From: Paraphaeosphaeria minitans
Taxonomy: Eukaryota > Ascomycota > Dothideomycetes > Pleosporales > Didymosphaeriaceae
DNA length: 64,000 bases
Direction: 5' to 3'
NCBI GenBank assembly: GCA_015832175.1
Contig: WJXW01000001.1
Span: forward strand, 3,844,001 to 3,908,000
Translations under genes and position numbers: made by a program
Notes under the pieces: model-generated
Databases searched by the model: none
What the model saw: only the letters and a program-made list of their open reading frames with translations
What the model was told of the DNA's origin: nothing
In this document: piece by piece, positions 44,682-55,404 of the stretch
How the letters are laid out: each line of letters starts with the position of its first letter
Numbering within the stretch: the first letter of the stretch is position 1

Positions 44682-45716
44682 ATGGTGACCACGCGCAACC
44701 ACCCCACTACGTTTCCGCCGCCCGAGGCCTCACCCACAAAGTCGCCGCGTAAGTCGCGCACCTCGACGCCCGCGCCCACGGCCTCGGCCTCCGCCTCCGC
44801 ATCGTCGCCCAGTCGCACGAGTCCGAGTGTGGTTGTGGGCAAGAGCGTTCGGGAGCGCGTGGCGGAAAAAGCGCAGAATGGGTACACAGCCATCAGTGGC
44901 GACGGGGGCCGGGGAAAAGGCGGATGGAGCCACACCGCGAGCAATGTGACGCTGGCGTGGATCGCTGTGTCAATTCCGCTTGTCATCTGTACGTCGTATC
45001 CAATTCCTCTTCCAAGACCGGACTCGATGGGAAAGATGAGTGCTGATACCTACCAGGGGACTCCCTCTACATCCTCCTCCGCCCGCACACCATGGCCGGC
45101 GGCTTTCTCCAGTGGCCGTTCTGGAAGCCCTACGAGATCTACGCCGCCATCGACTACGTCTACGGGCACCCGGGCTGGGACCTGAAAGACGGCTTCGGCG
45201 GCGGGCAGGGCGCCGTCAATGTCATTGAAACTATCCTATACGGGCTGTACATCATGATCGTGTACAACCACGGCGTCAAGGCCGCTGGTGGCAGCGGCAT
45301 GCAGATTGGGAGTGGGATCAAGGGGTGGGCGAGCGGTGGTGTGAGGGTCAGGGGCAGCAAGGGGAATACCGCGCTTGTCATTGGGTTTACGGCGAGTGTG
45401 ATGACGTTGAGCAAGACGATACTGTACTGTGAGTCACCATTTCAATACTGTGTCAAGACTGGAATACTGACAGGACAGATTTGGTCGAGTACTATGCGGG
45501 GTTCAAGAACACGGCACACAACGACTGGTTCACGCTGTTTCTGTTCTACGGCGTCATGAAGTTAGTATTATACATTGCGCATTAACGTGTGCGAGATTAC
45601 TAACACGCGATAGCGGCCTCTGGGTAATTTTTCCAGCCTACATGACCGTAACCTTTGGCTCCGATATTCTCGCGGGCCTTGACGCCGCGGTCCAGGAAGA
45701 CGGGAAGCGAGACTAA
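44682..45716 (+). CDS. EXPERA/EBP-like multispanning membrane protein
   Basis: I model four exons: 44682-44988, 45057-45428, 45479-45560 and 45614-45716 (287 aa). Residues 1-85 are a Ser/Pro/Ala-rich cytosolic tail. Hydrophobic spans then include VTLAWIAVSIPLVIWDSLYI, the loop HTMAGGFLQWPFWKPYEIYA, VNVIETILYGLYIMIVYNH, ALVIGFTASVMTLSKTILYY and HNDWFTLFLFYGVMNGLWVI. This arrangement fits the EXPERA domain of emopamil-binding protein (sterol isomerase) and TM6SF relatives. Conserved sterol-isomerase residues cannot be confirmed by eye, so I do not claim isomerase activity. Location is probably the ER. The third acceptor is the second CAG in GACAGGACAG, giving TILYYLVEYY in frame. Confidence 0.82.
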
Positions 45717-45898
45717 ACAAAACCAACCTTACAGATCTTGACATCTAATCAATCATCTTTTTCCCGTTGCCTCTTTCCCAAACTCAAACTCCCAATTTCC
45801 AAACTCCAATCTTTCCATAATTCTCAGAGTCAGGTCAATCCCTAATCACTTCCTCCTTCTACAGCATCTCCACCTCCACCACCCTGCCCTCTCCTCCT

Positions 45899-46501
45899 CT
45901 ACCGGTCCAGACAACTCATACACCGCGTGAGGTAATCCCGCGGCGACAATACGATCTCGCTGTCGCCTTCTCCAGGCATTGACACACTGCGCAGCGGGCT
46001 TGGTCGGTGCATCCCATTCGGATGGGGCAAGCTCCTCGGAGTAGGACTCAGCAGCTGTTGCCTGCTGGAACAGAGAGCGACCCTGGGGATCGGGCGTGCT
46101 GGTGTCATAGCATCTCCGGTCCAGTCGGGCGTCGGGCTTGGGACGGTCCTGGGTAGACTTGGTGCCGGACACGGGGAGTCCTGCATCGCTTCACGCGGGG
46201 ACGAAGGCACACTTGCTGGCTCCGGTATTGGGGGCTGCACGGCCAGACTTGTTGACGTCGTGGCAGGGCTTGGCGTCAATTCCTTGGACTGGTAGGGTTG
46301 CGCTTCATGGTTTTTGTCTTGACTTGGAGCCGTTGCTGGCGCACTGGCCACGCGCCGAGTTGAAGGGCGTCGGACTGCACTCAGTGCCAGTGTGCCGCTC
46401 TTGCGGCGTTGGATGGCGGGCGGTGGTGTCGCGTCGTCCCAGCCATCAGGTGGTAGGCTGGCGGACATGCGTCGACAATCGTTGATCAAGTTCCTGAGCA
46501 T
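45899..46501 (-). CDS. Ser/Pro-rich protein of unknown function
   Basis: An intronless frame of 200 aa starts MLRNLINDCRRMSASLPPDGW and ends in YLTRCMSCLDR. The first ~30 residues may be helical; the rest is disordered, rich in Pro, Ser, Thr and Arg, with several SP/TP sites. There is no signal peptide, membrane segment or recognised domain. It is convergent with the EXPERA gene (182 bp between stops). An additional upstream exon cannot be excluded because the frame starts abruptly after a conserved-looking splice-poor region. Length and a composition unlike its flanks support it as a gene, but not strongly. Confidence 0.5.
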   Translation of the reverse strand: MLRNLINDCRRMSASLPPDGWDDATPPPAIQRRKSGTLALSAVRRPSTRRVASAPATAPSQDKNHEAQPYQSKELTPSPATTSTSLAVQPPIPEPASVPSSPREAMQDSPCPAPSLPRTVPSPTPDWTGDAMTPARPIPRVALCSSRQQLLSPTPRSLPHPNGMHRPSPLRSVSMPGEGDSEIVLSPRDYLTRCMSCLDR

Positions 46502-47186
46502 TACGGGCGGGACGGTGGAGAGGCAGTCGGTAATCGCCGGTGCTGATGGCTAGTTTTGGTAGTCCGGAGATGGATGTTGGAACGGCTAGACGGTGGTGGT
46601 CGCTCGCAATTGGGGTGGTGTGCGGTTCGATTGTGGAGCCTGGAGCGTGTGGACGCGGACACACTGACGACTGTGTTTACGTCGAGCGTTTGCGCGGGAC
46701 TGTTTGGTAGGACCGGAAGCTCACCGCGGGGCTATGTGGGCATGGTGCTTGGGCGAGGTGAATGCCAAAATGCGAAGAGTCGTCATTCGCTGTTTTGCAG
46801 AAATTGATCTGGGTGTTTGGTATATAAACTTTGTCCAAGGGGGTGGAGACAGGTGTAACAGGTGAGAGTGCCAAACTATTGTTCAGGTCTTTGCTGTACG
46901 GTACTCGTTGTAGAGGAAATGAAGACATTGATGTACCAAAGGCGGTGGGTGATTGCGTCGGGCATGGCATGCGAGCAAAAGAGTTCATCGACTCAATTGC
47001 TAACACGAATGACTCGACCTCTTCTAATTGTCGACCAGATGCCCTTCCTTCAGCATACATTTCATGCTATGATTTGCAGCCAAACTCAGGGCCCGGCACC
47101 AGCCTCGAATCCAAACTCCATTCGCAATGCCGCAACTGCCAATCCGGCGTCCTCAACCGCACTTCGAAACCTCCCAAAAGCCGGCA
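46502..47186. other. Intergenic
   Basis: 685 bp, 3' to the CaaX gene at 47187. A TATA-like GGTATATAAA lies at about 46818-46827, facing no supported gene. Confidence 0.5.
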
Positions 47187-48492
47187 TCACATGACAACGC
47201 ACCTGCACATCCCTCCTTTTTCATCCTCCGCCTTCCTCTTTTTCTTCCCACCCTCCTCAACCCTAATCACGCCGCCCTTACCCTCACTGACCATCCTCCT
47301 CCTCTCCTCCAACTCCTTTACCCCCATCGCATTCATAAACGGCCCCTCTTCCACGATCCCCCTCTTCCGCTCCATCTCGTCCCGCCCTGGCGTCGAAAAC
47401 GTGCTCGCCACGCTCCTGGCCGAGCCCTGCCGCGGCAGATGCGGCTCGACCGGGCTCGTCGTCCTCGTCCTCGTAGTCAGTGGACGCAAAGGGGGAGGCA
47501 CGTCCGAGCCGATATGCTGGGGTTGCTTCCTCCACGGTGACTGAGACGGGCTGGTGGGTAGGGGCGCTATGGAGTCGACGTCGGGCTCGTGCTCGTAGTA
47601 GGTTTCCCCGTGCTGGAAGCAGTTGCTGCCACGCCGGGCGGCGGGTCCCGTGGGGTCCATGGCGACAGCTGCGACGGGCTGCGGGACGGGCGAGCGTGGC
47701 TGGCTCGGGACATGCGGCGCGAACGGGTCTTCGGTCGGGAAAAGCGTAAACTCGCGCAGTCGCTGTCTGTCGTCCTCTGGCGCTGGGGCCGGCGGTCGGG
47801 TGGGGGCCGCTGGCATCGCGAGACCTGCCGACGCAGCGTGGCTCCCGCTTGCTGCTGCGACGACCTGCGCGCCTGGAGTCGCGGGGCTGGAGGACAGCAA
47901 CGTGCGGTGCTGGCGTGGAGCGCCCAGCTTCGAGGGTGAAATTCGGCCGGCCTTGCTGCGCTTGAGATGGCCAACGGCTTTGCTGCGTCCAGGTGCTGGG
48001 ACGGGGATGCGCGATGGTGTTGTGCGTCTGCTACGACTTTTGTTGGGACGATGATAGCTGGGCGAGTTCACGGAGCGCGCGCGAGACACGTAGCCTTGAG
48101 CGTCGTCGTCATGCTCAGCTTGTTCTTCTTGCAGTGATGTGTTAGCTTCGGGACATTTATGGTGTTGTTATGCATCTGAAGCGGTGGTCATGCGTTCCAT
48201 GTAGGTCGTCCGCGCAACTGCCTAATCGGGTGCATCGCGGGGTGCATTCGGTCTTGGACTTACCACCTGACACCAACCTTCTCTCGCCTCTGCTTGTAGG
48301 TCGCCGATCGTTGAGGGACTGCGTGTGTGCGCGGTGGCGGGGCGTCGAGTGCGTGGCGTAACCTCGTGAGAGGGCTTCGGAGAGGGAATCGGGCGAGGGA
48401 GTTACCTGCCGGATGGTCGAGCTCATGCTGTATGAGCTTACTGGGCGTTTTGGCGTTTGCGAGGCCGTGTGTGGTCGGATGTGGGTTGTCAT
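47187..48492 (-). CDS. Disordered protein with C-terminal CaaX box (CVVM)
   Basis: Two exons, 48264-48492 and 47187-48127, give 389 aa. The long exon has no ATG at its start; the 136-bp intron (donor GTAAGT, acceptor CAAG) joins LVSG to EEQAEHDDDAQGY and supplies the start MTTHIRPHTASQTP. The protein is basic, Pro/Ser-rich and mostly disordered, with a block REFTLFPTEDPFAPH and a C-terminal charged helix, GVKELEERRRMVSEGKGG. It ends with a polybasic stretch (GGKKKRKAEDEK) and MCRCVVM. The last four residues are a perfect CaaX box, with Met favouring farnesylation, and a neighbouring Cys that could be palmitoylated. Together with the basic run this is a classic plasma-membrane targeting tail. 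The body gives no enzyme signature. It is the first of three CaaX proteins on this strand. Confidence 0.75.
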
Positions 48493-48896
48493 GGCTTGGA
48501 TGCTCTGGCTTGCTGCGGCCAGAAGACGAGCGGGGGCAATTCCAGATACTGTTGGTTGTCGAGTCTGCGTGTAGAGTGCTCAATTAACAGGCACCCAACG
48601 CCTCGTGTTAGACGTTTTGTAGGGACAGAAAAGAGTTCGAGAGGCGCAGAAGCTGCACGGGTGGTTGGGTGGTTGGGGTACCAGTGAAGATAGAACCCTC
48701 GAGTGACCCGCCCCGTTGCTATGGCAAGTCAGTTTTTCAGGCTCACTCCGTGAAGCTGCACGGGCGCCACCATCCGCAAGGGCCATGATGTAGTAAACAG
48801 CATGATAAAAGCTAAGCCTGCGCAAAAGAGTCTTGTTCGGTGCGTGTGTAAACCACGTCAAACTCAACATCGATTTAACATAGATCCAACAAGCCT

Positions 48897-49181
48897 TCAT
48901 TCGCTGTATCCCGCTCCATAGCTACTACCTCTGGTGGCTCCACTTGACCTCCCCTTCGCTGAATCCGTCGTCCCAGTCCATAAGTCGTTCGTTAGCTTCT
49001 CGATGGGTGCTCCCATCTGCAGGATTGTAACCAGATATGTATCCGCGGGTGTCGCCCTGGGATCGATTGGGTCGCGCTCTGCGATGGTTACGCTGATCAT
49101 GTGCTGGACTGGCGCGCTGATGGGCATGTACATGGGAATGTACTCTGGCTCTTTACGCCTACGAGGTATTGGAAGGCACAT
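48897..49181 (-). CDS. Possible small protein or gene fragment
   Basis: A 94-codon frame contains APVQHMISVTIAERDPIDPR and ATPADTYLVTILQMGAPIEK, which read like a folded protein, then a Gly/Ser-rich tail. The N-terminal 18 residues look random, so the true 5' end may be an unrecognised exon or may be lost. There is no family assignment. The plus strand of the same stretch also has an open frame, but with a less protein-like composition. Confidence 0.35.
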   Translation of the reverse strand: MCLPIPRRRKEPEYIPMYMPISAPVQHMISVTIAERDPIDPRATPADTYLVTILQMGAPIEKLTNDLWTGTTDSAKGRSSGATRGSSYGAGYSE

Positions 49182-49626
49182 CGTTGGTACTTACTGCCCG
49201 AGGCGAATATCCTATCTGAGTAATGGCATTTGATAATAGTGGCTATGGAGGACAGGAGCAGTGTGCGAGCAGGGGCGAGAGGTCATATCGATGGACGTGG
49301 AATCATATGAATATTCATGCGTAGGCGCATGAACCAGCGTGGCAGTGATGTCACCTAGATGCTTTGCTGGAGTGTCGTGGCGGTAGCACTGTCCATCTGT
49401 TTTACGTTGTCATGTCATTGAACGTTGGTGTGATGGACGACCAAGACGTTTATTGCAAAATAGCGAAACAACGATAAGTTGTAAGAAGTTGGACCTCCCC
49501 ATCTTCAGTTTGCATAAGGATTATAGTAAGCTCCTGAAAGTCACGTTAGCAAGTGCAATGACTCTGGGTACTCCCCAGAAGACTAGCAACTGACTGTGAC
49601 TCTATATATGGCAGCGCTGAGGAAAC

Positions 49627-49656
49627 CTTTGATGATCTGGGCACAGATCATCAAAG
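49627..49656. other. Perfect 13-bp hairpin
   Basis: CTTTGATGATCTG, a four-base loop GGCA, then CAGATCATCAAAG. The stem has no mismatch. It lies in non-coding DNA, not beside any supported gene end. Confidence 0.85.
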
Positions 49657-50205
49657 ACTCGGTGGCGCTTACTTGAACTGTACAGGAAGAGGTAACGAGG
49701 GTGTATAGAATGGCCTCACTTCCAGCTTACAGCAATACAATCCAACCCGCGGCGGGTGATGCAGCTCGAGAAGGGCTCATTGCGTGTCGCGTTTCCAATG
49801 TCACCGTTGCACGGGACGGTGAACTTTCGAGAGGTAGTTCCAACTTTGTAAGTGCAGTTGCCCGATTTTACGAGTGCAAGGAGTAGGATAGACGATTGAT
49901 TACGGAAGCCACGTTTACCTCGTTTTGGAAGGCACTACATGAAGGCATGAAACGTTTCCGTGCAGTTTGCGCAGCAACCGGGTTGGAAGTAGCGTTTTGC
50001 GATGCGGTAATAACCGATTGTCTGAGTTACATCAATCCGATGGTCCAGCAAATCGAGGGGTCGAGAAACACTTCTTCGTGGGAATGTTCAATGCTTTCTT
50101 CATGGAGCACTCCATTCCCTCGTAGGATAGGTACGCCAACACAACCTTGAGACTTGGCACAACCTGTCAAGCACGATGTGAAGGTTTTAGTCTTCTGTTC
50201 TCAGC

Positions 50206-50460
50206 TCAGCTAATGCCGACACTGATTGCCTGCTTCATAGGACTCGTCTGTGCGAGCTGTATATCCTCACCGAAGAAGTATGATTGGCAGGTAATGAGCA
50301 AAGGGCGTTCATTGGCATAATCTACTTGACCGCCGTTATTCATGCACACGAATTTTTCATAGCAGTAGCCCCGGTTGCACAGTTCTTCCACTCGCGGCGC
50401 GGTGAAGACATAACCATTCAGCATCGACTCTATCATGAGCAGGGTGGCGTTCAACGTCAT
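50206..50460 (-). CDS. Possible small cysteine-containing protein or exon
   Basis: An 84-codon frame with four cysteines in 42 residues: ELCNRGYCYEKFVCMNNGG and LLITCQSYF. It lacks a signal peptide of its own, so it could be an internal exon of a secreted protein, or a relic. No family is recognised. Confidence 0.3.
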   Translation of the reverse strand: MTLNATLLMIESMLNGYVFTAPRVEELCNRGYCYEKFVCMNNGGQVDYANERPLLITCQSYFFGEDIQLAQTSPMKQAISVGIS

Positions 50461-51035
50461 CAACTACCGATCAGGAGCAACGTAGTGTGAAGAGGCAGAA
50501 ATGCAATAGTATTTGCAACCTTGATATGAAATGTACTGTAGTTTAAAGAAACAAATAACATTCTGAATATTTTCTCGTTTCTGAGTGTTCGACAACCACT
50601 AATGCCAACGATGTGGTCTTACTCACTGTGAAGAGCGTCCATAGTTCGAGGATCGATCATGCCTTCTGCGAGGATCATTCTCGAGGCCACGGTCATCCCC
50701 TACTACGCGATTTTGTGTACGCTGCAAATTTCCACAGCTTGAAACTCTATAGGTAACCGAACACGATGTACGATTCATGGAGCACACGATCTTAGACTTC
50801 AATATATATCCTCGACACTATCGACGCCATCGATGTTAGCCTACCGTTCGTCTCATGCAGGCTGCTCAACATTCCAGCCCACTCTAGATCGTGCATTAGG
50901 TAGAGCCAGCTACCGCTAGTGAAAGCCACCACCTACTACTGCAGGTACCGAAACTAGACTACCTACCTACCGGCCGCGAGCTAGGTACCTACCTGGGGCG
51001 GGCTTGCGATCTGCAAACTACCTCGAGTGACAAAT

Positions 51036-51947
51036 TCACATCACGATGCAGCACCCAGCCACCTCCTTTTCAGCCATGCTCTTCTGCAGCTTCTTCGAGT
51101 CGAGGTACTTGGGCTCGACCGGCGGGGGCTGAGGCAGCTTTGCGCGGAGGTTGACGGTTTGCTTGGCTCGCAGCGCCATCATGTCCGCTCTGAACTGACC
51201 ATCCCGCTTCGAGACCCGTTCCTGCGGGAAGAGTGAGTACATTTCTTGTGCACGTGGACGCGGAGCCAGCGGAGGACCACGGCGCTTCCCTGGCTCTGCC
51301 CGGCGCAGATGCGATGGGTCGGGGAGCTTGACCGTCTGATGGGGCCCATATGCAATCACCCCTAGTACTCTAGATCCATTGTCCTGCTGGGGTGGTGCTT
51401 CGTGTTGCGTCTGAGCGCGCAAATGCGTACGCGAAGGCTTCCGTGGATGTTGTTGCACACGCTGCGAATGCGAGAAGTTCCTAGGTGCACGCTGTGGACG
51501 CGAGAAGTTCCTAGGCGCACGCACGCTCCTGTCAGAGTTGTGGGTCATCAGATCGTCTTGCTCATGCAACACTTGCTGTGGGGTTACTACTAGGTACTGC
51601 AAAGATCGCTGGGAAGATTTTATACACATCGTGAACTGGATTGCATGCATTGTTGGAGCATTGTCTACGGCACAGGGAGAAAAGGTCATGCATTCTTTCC
51701 GCAACAATGCGAAGGCAACTACTGAACAAAGACGCCTTGTACACTCTCTCACATGACTGTACACTTGGGACCCCAGTCTTTGGCGCTCTTCATAGTAACG
51801 TTTTTTTTTTGGCCACGGATGCTGATGGTGTTCTCGTGGGGTATTTGTGGATGGTAATCGTCTGAAAGGGTCCTCCTTCACCGATCGTCCTAAATAATCA
51901 CGGTAGTGTAGTTCTAGATACTGGGTTATTTTCGGTGATGAAGCCAT
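51036..51947 (-). CDS. Basic disordered protein with C-terminal CaaX box (CIVM)
   Basis: The frame of 303 aa ends KSMAEKEVAGCCIVM. The last four residues are a CaaX box preceded by a second Cys, a prenylation plus palmitoylation layout as in Ras. The C-terminal ~170 residues look authentic: two tandem copies of QRAPRNFS-type repeats, VLGVIAYGPHQTVKLPDP, AQEMYSLFPQERVSKRDGQF, RADMMALRAKQTVNLRAKLPQ. The N-terminal part (MASSPKITQYLELHYRDYLG to the Met at MTHNSDRS) contains a stretch with splice-like TTTGCAG and irregular composition, so the true start may be the internal Met near 51549 or an upstream exon. It is the second in the CaaX series; no catalytic domain is present. Confidence 0.65.
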   Translation of the reverse strand: MASSPKITQYLELHYRDYLGRSVKEDPFRRLPSTNTPREHHQHPWPKKKRYYEERQRLGSQVYSHVRECTRRLCSVVAFALLRKECMTFSPCAVDNAPTMHAIQFTMCIKSSQRSLQYLVVTPQQVLHEQDDLMTHNSDRSVRAPRNFSRPQRAPRNFSHSQRVQQHPRKPSRTHLRAQTQHEAPPQQDNGSRVLGVIAYGPHQTVKLPDPSHLRRAEPGKRRGPPLAPRPRAQEMYSLFPQERVSKRDGQFRADMMALRAKQTVNLRAKLPQPPPVEPKYLDSKKLQKSMAEKEVAGCCIVM

Positions 51948-52220
51948 CGGACGACAGACATGCGTGTGTCGAGAATTCTAACGCTAGGTCGCGAAACCGA
52001 TGGGCGACGACTATGGTAGGAGAAACTGTGGATTCTATCCAGAGCTTGGAGAATCTAGTACGGAAGTAGCGAGTACCTATAAACAATGTGCGTGGGGTAG
52101 ATCATTGCACTGTTGTCATCGTCCGTGTGAACCCAGAACCTTGTGACTCGCGAATATAGTGAACAGAACTCGATCAACCCATTCACCGTCTTAAAGAGGC
52201 TTGAACATTAATAAGAGTAA

Positions 52221-52760
52221 TCACATGAAGCAACAACTCTTGCTCGGCTTCCTGTCATCCTCTTTTGTCGAATCATTACTAAAATGACTCTGGGGCTGTT
52301 CAACCGTCTCCTCCTTCGAGATCTCAAGCACTTCTTCGTGTCGCCTTCGCGCTGGTCTCTCCCAGTGAGCCACGTAAACAGAGTCTTGCTTCTGCGGCGG
52401 CGTGAAGTACTCAGCTTCCACGTGCAGAGACGTATGGGGTCGAGTGTGTGACACAGCAGCATTTCTCTCGCGTCCCGGTCCCTCGACCCACACGGCTTTC
52501 TGATTCTGCATTGCTGGCAAAAGCGTCGCAGGCAACGGTTTCTCGGGCAACGGCTTGGTAAATCGGCGATCGAAATTTCTTCGATTTATGTTCAGGGTCC
52601 GTACGAGACCTGTTAAAAGTTTCGTCTCGCCGTCAGGGTAGTGCCGGGGCTCTTCAGTGATGGAGGAGAGTGGGCGTCTGGGGACCAGCCTATGTCTAGG
52701 GCTGTTGGCATGTTTGTGCGAAAAATGCTTTCTAGTGAGGCGAGTTTTGTTAAGAGGCAT
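52221..52760 (-). CDS. Small basic protein with C-terminal CaaX box (CCFM)
   Basis: An intronless frame of 179 aa starts MPLNKTRLTRKHFSHKH. It is rich in Arg, His, Lys and Pro, with PLPEKPLPATLLPAMQNQ, QDSVYVAHWERPARRRHEE and a C-terminal acidic-to-basic transition KEDDRKPSKSCCFM. The final CCFM fits CaaX, with Met at X and a Cys at the next position. There is no signal peptide or transmembrane segment, so the tail would be the only membrane anchor. It lies 273 bp upstream of the start of the preceding CaaX frame, same strand. Sequence similarity to the other two CaaX proteins is not visible beyond composition and the tail. Confidence 0.65.
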   Translation of the reverse strand: MPLNKTRLTRKHFSHKHANSPRHRLVPRRPLSSITEEPRHYPDGETKLLTGLVRTLNINRRNFDRRFTKPLPEKPLPATLLPAMQNQKAVWVEGPGRERNAAVSHTRPHTSLHVEAEYFTPPQKQDSVYVAHWERPARRRHEEVLEISKEETVEQPQSHFSNDSTKEDDRKPSKSCCFM

Positions 52761-54122
52761 TGCTATACGTAGTGATGTGGCTTTGTTCCGAGAACAATTA
52801 AGTGAGACAAAGAATGGGACATTGGCAGAGGCGAGACAACAGGCCGCCTAAACCTGCTTGTTGTCTGACAGTCTCATACCATAGTTTACTGAAGGTAAAT
52901 AGACATGTGGCGCAACTCAACCTGCATCGTTTGCACCCAGGGACTGATGTGGAACGTTTATCGTTTAACTCGGTGTTCACAAATGGTATCTTTAGTGCAC
53001 CCTCGATCCTGCCGTAACTCATCTTTTTGTACAGCTTCAAAACTACAATGAAAAATTCATCCGGAGTGTGCACACCTACTAGCCTGCTAGATATCAACTA
53101 TTCTCACAAGGCCCTGTGATCCGAGTGGTGAACGGAAACGAGTTCAGTCAATGGTGCATGAATGTATTTGTCACTGAACCAAGCATTGCTAGTAACACAC
53201 ACATTGTAAAAAATACAGACAAAAAGTGTCCAAGGAAAAGTTTTTCAGTGTTCCAATTCACACGCACATCGTATCCCACAAGGGTGAGACATCTATTCAA
53301 GTTCGAACTTCACGTTGGCCTTCCTAGGATCGTTCTTTTGTTTGGTAACATGGAGTTCACAATCGACTCCACATACCAAACTAGTCTCCCGTCCATGGTC
53401 TGAGGATGGGACGATGAATTCAACCAGGGTCGTCCAAGGGTTGGGAGATGCCAATCCAATGAGCACCATCAGCGGTCCCAAAACCGGGACATGCGCTACA
53501 AATTCAACCACGAGGATTCGTATTTACGGACCGCATGCGGAGAGCTGGAATGAGCCGAAACGGCGTGGGCACACGGCGCAAGGAGGCGGTTTTGAGAAGC
53601 GCATACCAGCCTTGTGGGTATATCCAGTTCTGCCCTGATGGGTACAGCCCCGTGTTCAAAAGATAAAAAAATGAACGGAGAAGAGTGCTGCAGAAGATCT
53701 AGTCATCGCTCGTGTTCGTTTCTCCTGTCTACAACGTAAAGTCCACTATATTCCAAATTTGCGCTAGCTTGGCGGAGCGATGCACTGACAACTCCAGCTC
53801 CAGCTCCAGCTCCAGCTCAAGGAGCATGCAAAGACGCTGTATCCAATGCCGTACCTCCATATAGCCATCCAATATTTTCCAATACAATATGCATCGTACA
53901 ATAGTAGGAGCAGTTGGTGTCCATTTGAGTGTCTTGCGTGTGCGCAGCCTTGAATGCGGTGTATGCTTGTAAGAGGTAGGCACTGTAGGTCCGGAGAAGA
54001 AGTCGCAGAAAGATAGAGTCGCAACAGCCAAAGGTTCTATATCCAAAACGCGCCAATGCGATGCAGCCAACGCCAATCAAGAAATTAAAGACAAGTCTGG
54101 GTATCTCAGTCGCAGTTTTTGG
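52761..54122. other. Intergenic, with CTCCAG microsatellite
   Basis: 1.36 kb without a supported gene. A (CTCCAG)n run lies at 53792-53818, in the 3' flank of the glycosyltransferase. Confidence 0.55.
53792..53818. repeat. (CTCCAG)n microsatellite
   Basis: About 4.5 copies of a 6-bp unit. Read on the minus strand it encodes Glu-Leu repeats, but the enclosing frame is not a gene. Confidence 0.9.
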
Positions 54123-55404
54123 TTACCAGCCCTCGTCCTTCTGGTTCTTGCCCTCGTCGTTTTTCAGCGCCTGCTTCTCTTCGTCGGACAGCTCGATCAT
54201 TTCAGCGCCTTGCAGTCGGTAGCTGCCCTTGGCATTGACTATGTGATCTCCGCCGGACTTGTGATAGAGCTGGTGCAGTCTCGGTACGAAGTACTGCATG
54301 ACTTGGTCGCTGAGCGCCTTCGAGACGAGGCCCTTGTTCACCCAGTAGTGGCGCACAAAGGTTCCTTTGCAGCCACCTCGATTCTCGGCTTCTGGTGCGC
54401 CATTCGCCTCTACGCAAGGCAGCACTTTGACGTCCTCGGGGCGGTCAAAGTTGTAGCGGATGTAGTTGCCGAACGCGGCCTGCTCGTGGAACATCTCGAG
54501 CTTCCACTTCTCGCAGCCTGGGTAGCGTCCTTCGTCAGGACACTCGGCCCACACTTTGAACATGTCCTGCGTGCGTTCGCTCTGCTGCGCAATGACGAAG
54601 CCGGTGTTGAGATAGCGGTTTCCTCGTGAATCGTAGTTTTGCGGCTCGTCGGGGTCGAGCGACATCATGATGAGGGTTTCCTTGGTCATATTCCAGTAGT
54701 TGAGCAGCCACTCGAGCGGAAGGTGCGGAAAGTGGAGCATAACGTCCGAGTCCATAAAAAGGACGTAGTCGTGAGTCTTGAGGGCCTCTTTCATCACGGG
54801 CACCTTGACCCAGGTGCCCCAGCGGTCTTCGTAGTCGGGAGCGCGTACGAACTTGTAGTCGTAACCGTGGATCATAGCATAGGTATAGTGACTCAGCATG
54901 CCGGCCGACAAGGCTCGAATGCCGTCACCACCCTTCCACACAAGTTCGTCGTCCATGAGCTGCCCCGGCTTGTTCAAAGGCCGGCTATCAATGTCCAAGA
55001 CCAAGACCTTCTTCCCCAGCTTTTGCTTGAAGCGCGGTTCGCCGTGCAGGCGGTACACCTGTCCTTCGTCGTCGGTAAAATTTGCGGCGGTGACCGGGTG
55101 TAGTATCGGCTCGTAGAGGGCTTTGACAACGGCGGCCATGGAGGTATCGCCTTCGGGGATGGATACGTTGTGCTGATAAGGGTATCTGGTGCGTACTTAG
55201 ATTCGGAGCTGTTCAGGACACAGAGCTGTGGGAAACGTACTGCGAGCCCTTGTACAAAGGCATCGCACTCGGTTCAAATGCAATGTAGACGAAGGCGCAT
55301 AGCATCGGGATCAGGGCGATCAGAAGGATGCGTCGCCATCGCGCGTGAGGCCCGGAGGCCATGTTGGCTAGCGAGGTGTAGGCATAGTTGGTGTTCGCAG
55401 ACAT
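54123..55404 (-). CDS. GMA12/MNN10-family galactosyl/mannosyltransferase
   Basis: Two exons, 55241-55404 and 54123-55185, give 408 aa. The N-terminus MSANTNYAYTSL is followed by a signal-anchor helix (about residues 26-44, ILLIALIPMLCAFVYIAF), the type II topology of Golgi glycosyltransferases. The luminal part contains KVLVLDIDSRP, MIHGYDYKFVRA, RWGTWVKVPVM and the metal-binding DxD in LFMDSDVMLHF (Asp200-Ser-Asp202), then YLNTGFVIAQ, HEQAAFGNY and FVRHYWVNKG. The acceptor at 55185 gives KGSQYPYQHNVSIPEGD in frame; the more obvious TCAG two codons later shifts the frame. It transfers galactose or mannose from a nucleotide sugar to glycans in the secretory pathway, for the cell wall or glycoproteins; the sugar is not certain. 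Confidence 0.9.

Larger units (their letters stand above)
48493..51035. other. Long interval with two weak coding candidates
   Basis: 2.5 kb. Minus-strand frames at 48897-49181 and 50206-50460 are listed separately with low confidence. A 13-bp perfect hairpin lies at 49627-49656. TACCTACCTA and TAGGTACCTACCT motifs lie at 50970-51000. Confidence 0.5.

Noticed and set aside
46831..47544. 237-codon plus-strand frame
   Set aside because: Its second half lies antisense to the CaaX gene at 47187 and reads as runs of Pro, Ser and Leu. No domain is present and the composition changes abruptly at the overlap.
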